A stretch of 10,647 bases of DNA. It comes from JBLHUT01 sp047629975 (GTDB taxonomy: Bacteria > Pseudomonadota > Alphaproteobacteria > Rhodobacterales > Rhodobacteraceae). The translations under genes were made by a program, and so were the position numbers. Under the pieces are notes generated by a model. That model made no database searches. It saw nothing but the letters and a program-made list of their open reading frames with translations, and had not been told where the DNA came from. Positions 1 to 6,207 of this stretch are shown piece after piece. The stretch lies in assembly GCA_047629975.1 (NCBI GenBank), contig JBLHUT010000112.1, forward strand, positions 1 to 10,647. The letters are read 5' to 3'. Positions within the stretch are counted from its first letter, which is position 1. Each line of letters starts with the position of its first letter.

Positions 1-609
1 ATGACCACGGCCCTTGTGGGATATTCGATGCCGATCTTCTGGTGGGCGCTGTTGTTGATCATCGTGGTGTCGGGCTATCTGGGGCTTACGCCGGTATCGG
101 GGCGCATCAGTTTGATGTTCTACTTCGAGACTCCGACAGGATTTATGCTGATCGACTCTGTGTGGTCGGGACAAAAAGGGGCCTTTGGTTCGGCGGTCGA
201 GCATTTGATCCTGCCCACGATCGTGTTGGGCACTGTGCCGCTTGCTGTGATTGCCCGGCAAACACGCTCGGCCATGCTGGAAGTTCTTAGCGAGGATTAC
301 ATCCGCACGGCGCGCGCCAAGGGGCTGTCGCCGTGGCGGGTCAACGGGGTGCATGCCCTGCGGAATGCGCTTATTCCTGTGATCACGGTGATCGGCCTGT
401 CGGTTGGCACGCTTTTGGCCGGCGCCATTCTGACCGAGACAATCTTTAGCTGGCCGGGCATTGGCAAGTGGATGGTCGATAGCATCTTCCGGCGCGATTA
501 TCCGGTGGTTCAGGGCGGGCTGTTGCTGATTGCGGTGATGGTCATGGTCGTTAATCTGACCGTTGATGTGCTGTACGGTTATATCAATCCAAAGATCAGG
601 AAACGCTGA
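1..609 (+). CDS. dppB: Dipeptide/oligopeptide ABC transporter permease, DppB type (3' part only)
   Basis: Inner-membrane permease subunit of a peptide-type ABC importer; it pairs with the DppC-type protein encoded next. The 202 visible residues are the C-terminal part of a family normally about 330-340 residues long. The ATG at base 1 is an internal Met, not the start, because the N-terminal domain and first helices are missing to the left. The inner-membrane permease EAA loop, which contacts the ATPases, lies at visible residues about 98-127 (EDYIRTARAKGLSPWRVNGV). It is followed by the typical LLAGAILTETIFSWPGIGKW stretch at 138-157 and the C-terminal NPKIRKR. Hydrophobic segments fall at about 11-29, 69-86, 123-147 and 171-193. 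The stop TGA overlaps the next start by one base, so the two are co-translated. Substrate cannot be read from the permease: dipeptide is the default, but glutathione, haem or other peptides are possible. Confidence 0.93.
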   Translation: MTTALVGYSMPIFWWALLLIIVVSGYLGLTPVSGRISLMFYFETPTGFMLIDSVWSGQKGAFGSAVEHLILPTIVLGTVPLAVIARQTRSAMLEVLSEDYIRTARAKGLSPWRVNGVHALRNALIPVITVIGLSVGTLLAGAILTETIFSWPGIGKWMVDSIFRRDYPVVQGGLLLIAVMVMVVNLTVDVLYGYINPKIRKR

Positions 610-1502
610 TGGATGCCTCCTCCAAGACAACCGCTATCCGTCCGGGCCGGCTAAACGAGTTCTGGCATTATTTCAAAGAGAACCGCGGTGCGGTTGTCGG
701 GCTTTGGGTCTTTGCGGCGTTTGTATTTGTGGCGCTGCTGGCAGATATCATCGCGCCCTACGATCCGACCGAGCAGTTTCGCGATTATCTGTTGCAGCCC
801 CCCGTCTGGCAAGAGGGGGGCAGTTGGGCCTTTCCGCTTGGCACCGATGTCGTCGGGCGCGATATGCTGTCACGGCTCATTCACGGGGCGCGGTTTTCGT
901 TCTATATCGGCATTATCGTTGTGACGATTGCGGCCACGGGCGGCATTCTGGTTGGTCTGCTGGCCGGGTTTGCGCCCAAGTGGCTTGATACGATCATCAT
1001 GCGGGTGATGGATGTTATTCTGGCGTTTCCGTCGCTTTTGCTTGCGCTGGTTCTGGTGGCTATTCTGGGGCCGTCGCTGATCAATGCGATGATTGCCATC
1101 GCGATTGTTTTGCAGCCCCACTACGTCCGGCTGACGCGGGCGTCGGTGATGGCGGAGCGTTCAAAGGATTACGTGATCGCCGCCAAGGTGACCGGTGCGG
1201 GCATCGGGCGGCTGATGTTTATCACTGTGCTGCCCAATTGCCTGTCACCGATTATCGTACAGGCGGCGTTGTCGTTTTCGACGGCGATCCTTGATGCGGC
1301 GGCACTCGGATTTCTGGGAATGGGGGCGCAGCCTCCGACGCCGGAATGGGGCAGCATGCTGGCGGATGCGCGCGAATTCATCTTGCGGGCCTGGTGGGTT
1401 GTGACATTCCCCGGCCTTGCAATTCTCGTCACGGTATTGGCGATCAACCTGATGGGCGACGGATTGCGTGATGCACTCGACCCGAAATTGAAGCGCAGTT
1501 AA
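609..1502 (+). CDS. dppC: Dipeptide/oligopeptide ABC transporter permease, DppC type
   Basis: Second inner-membrane permease of the peptide importer, 297 residues, the usual size for DppC. The ATG overlaps the dppB stop (TGATG), which fixes the start. Visible features in order: a cytoplasmic N-terminal tail ending in FWHYFKENRGAVVGL (18-32), a first membrane helix at about 29-50 followed by IAPYDP, the family segment GTDVVGRDMLSRLIHGARFS at 78-97, membrane helices at about 98-120, 132-155, 157-175, 212-235 and 264-284, and the EAA loop at 187-210 (DYVIAAKVTGAGIGRLMFIT) that docks on the ATPases. The ending NLMGDGLRDALDPKLKRS is characteristic of DppC/OppC/GsiD. It is complete and unremarkable. 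Three bases separate it from dppD. Assignment to the family is secure; the substrate is not. Confidence 0.95.
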   Translation: MDASSKTTAIRPGRLNEFWHYFKENRGAVVGLWVFAAFVFVALLADIIAPYDPTEQFRDYLLQPPVWQEGGSWAFPLGTDVVGRDMLSRLIHGARFSFYIGIIVVTIAATGGILVGLLAGFAPKWLDTIIMRVMDVILAFPSLLLALVLVAILGPSLINAMIAIAIVLQPHYVRLTRASVMAERSKDYVIAAKVTGAGIGRLMFITVLPNCLSPIIVQAALSFSTAILDAAALGFLGMGAQPPTPEWGSMLADAREFILRAWWVVTFPGLAILVTVLAINLMGDGLRDALDPKLKRS

Positions 1503-1505
1503 GCC

Positions 1506-2483
1506 ATGGCCCTTTTGGAAATTCGCAACCTCTCAGTTCAGTTCGCAACCGCGTCAGGCCGGTTCAAGGCCGTGGACGGGGTGGATATCTCGATCGACAC
1601 CGGCGAGATCCTCGCCATTGTCGGCGAAAGCGGCTCTGGTAAATCGGTGTCGATGCTTGCGGTCATGGGCTTGCTGCCGTGGACGGCCAAGGTCACGGCT
1701 GACAAAATGAGCTTTGGCGGGCATGATTTGCGCACCTTGTCTGCGCCGGCGCGGCGCAAGATTATCGGCAAGGATATGGCGATGATCTTTCAGGAACCGA
1801 TGTCGTCTTTGAACCCGTGCTTTACGGCTGGTTACCAGATCAAGGAATCTTTGCGGCTGCATCTCGGGCTTGATAGCAAGGCGCGCCACAAACGCGCGAT
1901 CGAATTGTTCGAATTGGTGGGAATTCCGGCCCCCGAGCAGCGGCTTTCGGCCTTTCCGCACCAGATGTCGGGTGGCATGAACCAGCGGGTCATGATCGCC
2001 ATGGCGCTGTCGTGTGACCCCAAGTTGTTGATCGCCGACGAGCCGACAACCGCGCTTGATGTGACCATTCAGGCCCAGATACTCGATCTGTTGACGGGGC
2101 TGCAAAAGGAGACCGGAATGGCGTTGATCCTGATCACGCATGACATGGGCGTCGTGGCCGAAACGGCCGAACGTGTGTGTGTGCAATACGCCGGTCAAAA
2201 GGTCGAGGAACAGGGCGTGGACGCCTTGTTCGCGACGCCGCATCATCCCTATACGGCGGCATTGCTGGCCGCACTGCCAGAGCGGGCCACAACGAAACAT
2301 CTGCCCACGATCCCCGGCGTGGTGCCCGGTCAGTTCGACCGCCCCGACGGGTGTTTGTTCTCACCGCGGTGCAGCTTTGCCGATGACCGGTGCCGCAGCA
2401 CGCCGCCGGTGGCGGCTGGTGCTGATCTGGGGCTTGCGCGGTGCCATTATCCGGTTGTGACCAAGGCGGGAGTGTCGGCATGA
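1506..2483 (+). CDS. dppD: Dipeptide ABC transporter ATP-binding protein, DppD type
   Basis: Cytoplasmic ATPase of the peptide importer, 325 residues, forming a heterodimer with the following DppF-type protein. All nucleotide-binding elements are present: Walker A GESGSGKS at 40-47, Q-loop Q96 in IFQEPMSSLNP, signature MSGGMNQR at 154-161, Walker B LLIADEP at 174-180, D-loop ALD at 183-185 and H-loop H212. The C-terminal oligopeptide-transporter extension starts near 240. It has the HHPYT motif and four cysteines (C283, C289, C296, C313) in the spacing seen in DppD/OppD proteins, where some members bind a [4Fe-4S] cluster. The ATG lies 3 bases after the dppC stop, with no strong Shine-Dalgarno sequence, so translational coupling is likely. 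Its stop overlaps the dppF start by 4 bases. Confidence 0.95.
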   Translation: MALLEIRNLSVQFATASGRFKAVDGVDISIDTGEILAIVGESGSGKSVSMLAVMGLLPWTAKVTADKMSFGGHDLRTLSAPARRKIIGKDMAMIFQEPMSSLNPCFTAGYQIKESLRLHLGLDSKARHKRAIELFELVGIPAPEQRLSAFPHQMSGGMNQRVMIAMALSCDPKLLIADEPTTALDVTIQAQILDLLTGLQKETGMALILITHDMGVVAETAERVCVQYAGQKVEEQGVDALFATPHHPYTAALLAALPERATTKHLPTIPGVVPGQFDRPDGCLFSPRCSFADDRCRSTPPVAAGADLGLARCHYPVVTKAGVSA

Positions 2484-3439
2484 GTACCCCCGTCGTTGTC
2501 GCCCGCAATCTGACCCGCCACTACGACGTAAAAGGGGGCTGGTTTGGCAAGGACCAAGTGGTCGAGGCTCTGTCTGAGGCGAGTTTCACGCTTGAGCCGG
2601 GCAAAACGCTTGCGGTGGTTGGCGAGTCGGGCTGTGGCAAGTCCACGCTGGCCCGCCTGATCACGATGATCGAGCCGCCGACGGCCGGCAGCTTTAGCAT
2701 TGGCGGCACAGAGGCGCTTCCCGAGAATTGGGCGGCCTTGCGCACCTCGGTACAGATCGTGTTCCAGGATCCCTACGGCTCGCTCAATCCGCGCCAGCGG
2801 GTCGGCGCGATACTGGAGGAGCCGCTCAAGATCAACCGCCCCGAAATTCCGGCACGCGAACGCACGGTGCTTGCGCGGAACATGCTTGAAATGGTGGGGC
2901 TGCGGGTCGAGCATTTCGACCGCTATCCGCATATGTTTTCGGGTGGTCAACGGCAGCGGATCGCGGTGGCGCGGGCCTTGATGCTGGAGCCGAAAGTGCT
3001 GGTTCTTGACGAGCCTGTCTCGGCGCTTGATCTGTCGATCCAGAGCCAGATCCTGAACCTTTTGGTCGATATGCAGGAAAAGCTCGGGCTGGCGTATCTG
3101 TTCATCTCTCACGATCTTTCGGTGGTCAAACACATGGCCGACGAGGTGATCGTGATGTATCTGGGCCGGCCGGTCGAGATCGGCACGAAGGCGGATGTCT
3201 TTGCCCATCCGCGGCATCCCTACACAAAGGCGCTGTTGTCCGCGACGCCAAGCGCCGATCCGCAGGCAAAAAAGGCACGAATTAAGTTGCACGGGGAATT
3301 GCCTTCGCCGATCAACGTGCCAAAGGGCTGCGCGTTTGCGCCGCGCTGCTGGAAGGCGCAAGACAGGTGTCGCGACGAGCGGCCTGTTTTGGGAACAGGC
3401 GTACAGCAAGCCGCGTGTTTTTTCCCTGAAAACGACTAG
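2480..3439 (+). CDS. dppF: Dipeptide ABC transporter ATP-binding protein, DppF type
   Basis: Second ATPase of the importer, 319 residues. I chose the ATG at 2480, which overlaps the dppD stop as ATGA and has GGGAG about 7-8 bases upstream. An in-frame ATG at 2441 would lengthen the overlap and add non-family residues. Motifs: Walker A GESGCGKST at 48-56, Q96 in VFQDPYGSLNP, signature FSGGQRQR at 153-160, Walker B VLVLDEP at 173-179, SALD D-loop and H-loop H211. The WFGK segment near 21-24 and the LNPR motif are typical of DppF. The C-terminal extension carries four cysteines (C284, C290, C297, C313), matching the arrangement in the partner. No sign of damage. It is the last of the tightly packed transporter genes; the next gene starts 66 bases later. 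Confidence 0.95.
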   Translation: MSTPVVVARNLTRHYDVKGGWFGKDQVVEALSEASFTLEPGKTLAVVGESGCGKSTLARLITMIEPPTAGSFSIGGTEALPENWAALRTSVQIVFQDPYGSLNPRQRVGAILEEPLKINRPEIPARERTVLARNMLEMVGLRVEHFDRYPHMFSGGQRQRIAVARALMLEPKVLVLDEPVSALDLSIQSQILNLLVDMQEKLGLAYLFISHDLSVVKHMADEVIVMYLGRPVEIGTKADVFAHPRHPYTKALLSATPSADPQAKKARIKLHGELPSPINVPKGCAFAPRCWKAQDRCRDERPVLGTGVQQAACFFPEND

Positions 3440-3505
3440 CTTTTCGGGCTTTGCTTTGGTGCGCACCCAAGGCGGGGTGATTTTGATGGTAAAAGGGAGC
3501 TTTTG

Positions 3506-3922
3506 ATGGCGTTTGTACAGCCTTCTCGACAACTCACCCACGAAGGCGCAATGGCGATGGTACAGGCCGCGATCACGGCCGCCACCGACATCGGTCAGCC
3601 GCAATGCATCGTCATCGTGGATGCCAGCGGCGCGCTGGTTGCCGAATTGCGCATGACAGGGGCAAAGTTCCTGAGCCAAAAAAGCGCCAGATCCAAGGCC
3701 ATGACAGCGGCGGCAACGGGGGCTGCGACCGAAACCATCCCCGAAGCGGCGCGTGCGGCGCTTGGGATGGCGACGGGCGGTTCTGTGACGGCCTTGCCCG
3801 GTGGCATGCCGATCCGGGTGGATGGCATGTTGATCGGGGGCATTGGAATTGGCTCTGGCACCGGGGCCCAAGACATCCTTGTGGCAAAGGCAGCGTTGGC
3901 GGCAATCGGCGCAGAGGTCTGA
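3506..3922 (+). CDS. GlcG/HbpS-family (DUF336) protein, possible haem- or cofactor-binding
   Basis: A 138-residue protein filling one whole GlcG/HbpS domain. Members are small alpha/beta proteins; Streptomyces HbpS binds haem, and others sit in glycolate, diol or carboxylate operons with no settled role. Visible hallmarks: LTHEGAMAMVQAAITAA (10-26), the CIVIVDASGALVAELRM strand pair (34-50), KSARSKAMTAA (59-69) and the glycine-rich end LPGGMPIRVDGMLIGGIGIG (97-116) followed by SGTGAQD. There is no signal peptide, so it should be cytoplasmic. The ATG at 3506 is supported by GGGAG at 3495-3499 with a 6-base spacer; a TTG one codon earlier is less likely. It follows dppF by 66 bases with no visible terminator, so co-transcription is plausible. 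It ends 6 bases from the convergent idnD-like gene. The family is secure; function and ligand are not. Confidence 0.85.
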   Translation: MAFVQPSRQLTHEGAMAMVQAAITAATDIGQPQCIVIVDASGALVAELRMTGAKFLSQKSARSKAMTAAATGAATETIPEAARAALGMATGGSVTALPGGMPIRVDGMLIGGIGIGSGTGAQDILVAKAALAAIGAEV

Positions 3923-3928
3923 ACCGGC

Positions 3929-4972
3929 TTAGGAAAAGTCGATCTGTGCCTTCATTGTCTGCGTTCGGTCACTGGCCAGATCAAAGGCGCGTACGGCGTC
4001 TGAAATTGGAAAGGTATGGGTGATCAAAGGCTTGACGTCGATCAACCCCTTTTGCATCAAGCTGACCCCGGTGAAGAACTCATCGTGAAACCGGAATGAG
4101 CCGCGCAGATCCAACTCTTTGCCGGTTATGGCCATCATGGGCAGGCTCATGTCGCCGCCCAGCCCCAGTTGCAAGATCACGCCGCGCGGACGCATGGCCT
4201 GTATCCCCGCAGTTAACGCGGCAACCGCGCCGGAGCATTCATAGAGCACATCGAATGTGCCCTTGTCGGGAGTAAAGCGGGCCAGCCCTTCGGCGTCGGT
4301 TGCAAGGTTGATCGTCTCGTTGGCACCGGCGCGTCTGGCAATCTGCAAGGTGAAATCAGACAGGTCGGTGGCCACGATCCTGTCGGCACCCGCACGCCGT
4401 GCGGCAAGGATCGACAAGATGCCGATGGGACCACAGCCGGTCACCAGTACCGTTTTACCAAGCAGGCTCCCGGCGCGCCGCGTGGCGTGCAGCGTCACGG
4501 CAAGCGGTTCGGCCATTGCGGCCTCTTGGGGCGTCAAGCCGTCTGCGGGGGCGCATTGCGCCACATCGGCGACGATCTGTTGTTGAAACGCGCCCTGAAT
4601 ATGGGGAAACGGCATGGCCGAGCCGTAAAAACGCATGTTGAGGCAGTGGTTGTGCAAACCTTGCTGGCAAAACTTGCAGGTTCCGCAAGGACGCGATGGT
4701 GAAACCGCCACCAATTGCCCGACACAAAGATCAGTAGGACCCTTGTCTGATTGCGGCCCGATTTCAGAAATGTAGCCGGAAACTTCGTGGCCCAGTATCA
4801 TCGGTTCGCGCAGCCGGATCGCGCCAAACCCGCCGTGGTTGTAATAGTGCAGATCAGAGCCGCAAATGCCCCCTGCGGCCAGCGTGATCCTGACCTGACC
4901 TGCGCCGATTTCGGGGATATCGCGCTCTTCGATCCGCAAGTCCTTGGCGGCGTGGATGACGATGGCTTTCAT
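3929..4972 (-). CDS. idnD: L-idonate 5-dehydrogenase-like zinc-dependent alcohol dehydrogenase
   Basis: Medium-chain, zinc-dependent dehydrogenase of 347 residues, closest by eye to L-idonate 5-dehydrogenase (L-idonate to 5-keto-D-gluconate). Catalytic zinc ligands C37, H62, E63 and E155 are present, in ICGSDLHYYNHGGFG and GHEVSGY. The structural zinc quartet is C96, C99, C102 and C110. The nucleotide site is GCGPIG at 179-184 with acidic D203 at the end of the next strand, which favours NAD over NADP. The segment MRFYGSAMPFPHIQGAF (113-129) and the late GKELDLRGSFRFHDEF block are typical of IdnD. The ATG at 4972 has GAGG 5 bases upstream (4978-4981) and begins with the family's MKAIVIHA; the in-frame extension to 5041 does not look like the family. 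It is the last gene of the minus-strand unit, 134 bases after the previous gene. The substrate may be another hydroxy acid or polyol in this context. Confidence 0.85.
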   Translation of the reverse strand: MKAIVIHAAKDLRIEERDIPEIGAGQVRITLAAGGICGSDLHYYNHGGFGAIRLREPMILGHEVSGYISEIGPQSDKGPTDLCVGQLVAVSPSRPCGTCKFCQQGLHNHCLNMRFYGSAMPFPHIQGAFQQQIVADVAQCAPADGLTPQEAAMAEPLAVTLHATRRAGSLLGKTVLVTGCGPIGILSILAARRAGADRIVATDLSDFTLQIARRAGANETINLATDAEGLARFTPDKGTFDVLYECSGAVAALTAGIQAMRPRGVILQLGLGGDMSLPMMAITGKELDLRGSFRFHDEFFTGVSLMQKGLIDVKPLITHTFPISDAVRAFDLASDRTQTMKAQIDFS

Positions 4973-5009
4973 GGGAACCTCATGCTGGGAACAGATGCGC
5001 AGAAAACAC

Positions 5010-5037
5010 CTTATCCAGAACCTGACATCTTTGTCGA
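5010..5037 (-). promoter_or_regulatory. Possible sigma70-type promoter in front of the idnD-like gene
   Basis: Read on the minus strand, TCGACA (5037-5032) and GATAAG (5015-5010) are separated by 16 bases. They match the -35 and -10 consensus at 5 of 6 and 4 of 6 positions. Transcription would start about 30 bases before the ATG at 4972. The gap of 134 bases here contrasts with the overlapping genes upstream, which makes a separate promoter plausible. Such matches occur by chance, so this is tentative. Confidence 0.25.
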
Positions 5038-5106
5038 GCAAGCAGGCGTTTTTTCAGATCAGGCGAACACCGGCCAGAGTTTGTGGCTGTGACCTTGCGC
5101 GCCGGC

Positions 5107-6207
5107 TCAGGGGTGGATGTTGATTGCATCGTGCGCGATGGTCTGTGCGACGAATGTTGCAAACCCCAAGGTCGTGCCGCCCCCCGACAGGTCGGGCGTG
5201 CGGATGTCGGGCCTCGCAACGGCTGTCTTCAGGGCCTTGTCAATCGCGGCTCCCGCTTGGGCCAGCGCAGGGGCCTTGTGTCTTTCGGCAAGCCAGTTCA
5301 ACAGCATGGCCGCAGACCCGATCAGGGAGGCGGGGTTTGCGATGCCGTGACCGGCGATATCGGGCGCGGAGCCATGTTGTGCCTGTGCCATGGCGTGGTG
5401 TTCGCCCGCATTAAGCGACGCCGCAAGCCCGAGGCTGCCTGAAAGCTCGGCCGCCAGATCCGACAGGATGTCGCCGAACATATTGGTGGTCACAATCGTG
5501 TCGAACCGGCCTGCGTCGCGCACCAGCAGGGCGGCCATCGCATCGACCAGTTCTTCGTCATAGGCGATACTCGGATGTGCCGACGCGACAGCGCGCACTT
5601 CCTCCAGAAACAGCCCGTCAGACAGCCGCAAAACATTGGCCTTATGCACCGCTGTCACATGCGGCACAGGGCGCGTTGCAGCCAGTGCAAAGGCGCTTTC
5701 GGCGATGCGACGACAGGCCTTGCGGGTAATTTTGCGGATCGCGAGGGCCATGTCTTGATCGGGCATGAATTCGCCCGACCCCTCGGCCATGTTCCGGTCG
5801 GCATAAAACCCTTCGGTGTTTTCGCGTACGACCACCAGATCAAAGGGTTTTCCGCACGGCGGCCGAAGGCCGTCACGGGTCGCGGAGGGGCGGATATTGG
5901 CATAAAGATCAAGATGCTTGCGCAAAAGCCCCGACGGGTTCACCCCGCCAAGTGACACGTCGGGATAAGAGTTATGCGATACCGGCCCAAGCACAATACC
6001 GTCGGCGGCGCGGGCGGCTTTGAGCACGGCAAGCGGCAATGTCGTGCCCTCGGCGGCAAGGGCCTCGAACCCGATGGTGGCCTCGGAAAAGCGCAACTCC
6101 AAACCAAACGCGGCGTCGGCGGCGTGTAGAACATGCTGTGTGGCGGCAACGATCTCTGGTCCGATGCCATCACCATTCAAAAACAGCAGTTCGATCGGCT
6201 TGCTCAT
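5107..6207 (-). CDS. Isocitrate/isopropylmalate/tartrate dehydrogenase family (beta-decarboxylating) enzyme
   Basis: A 366-residue NAD-dependent, metal-dependent oxidative decarboxylase of (2R,3S)-malate-type hydroxy acids. The start is GDGIGPEI (12-19). The substrate-binding segment LLRKHLDLYANIRP (94-107) supplies R96 and R106, VRENTEGFYADR (127-138) supplies R128 and Y135, and VHKANVLRLSDGLF (187-200) supplies K189. Metal-binding aspartates are probably D222, D246 and D250 (TTNMFGDILSDLAAEL). The adenine-binding block HGSAPDIAGHGIANP (278-292) resembles NAD-using members. All catalytic residues are present, so it should be active. The LRKHLDLYANIRP region and the overall sequence look closer to homoisocitrate/isocitrate- and tartrate-dehydrogenase-like enzymes than to leucine-pathway LeuB, and no leu genes are adjacent. 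The ATG overlaps the tcuAB stop by 4 bases (ATGA) and has GGAG 7 bases upstream, so translation is coupled. The exact substrate is open: a tricarboxylate or tartrate-like acid is my inference. Confidence 0.88.
   Translation of the reverse strand: MSKPIELLFLNGDGIGPEIVAATQHVLHAADAAFGLELRFSEATIGFEALAAEGTTLPLAVLKAARAADGIVLGPVSHNSYPDVSLGGVNPSGLLRKHLDLYANIRPSATRDGLRPPCGKPFDLVVVRENTEGFYADRNMAEGSGEFMPDQDMALAIRKITRKACRRIAESAFALAATRPVPHVTAVHKANVLRLSDGLFLEEVRAVASAHPSIAYDEELVDAMAALLVRDAGRFDTIVTTNMFGDILSDLAAELSGSLGLAASLNAGEHHAMAQAQHGSAPDIAGHGIANPASLIGSAAMLLNWLAERHKAPALAQAGAAIDKALKTAVARPDIRTPDLSGGGTTLGFATFVAQTIAHDAINIHP

Noticed and set aside
1554..2300. Minus-strand open frame of about 248 codons
   Set aside because: Antisense mirror of dppD; no motif, Arg/His/Gln-rich composition.
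2447..3871. Minus-strand open frame of about 474 codons
   Set aside because: It lies antisense to dppF and the HbpS-like gene, which have full family motifs. Its translation is rich in Arg, His and Gln with no recognisable domain, as expected for a mirror frame in GC-rich DNA.
4973..5041. Longer N-terminus for the idnD-like protein
   Set aside because: The extra residues do not resemble the family, whose members start near MKAIVIHA, and GAGG sits at the right distance before the ATG at 4972.
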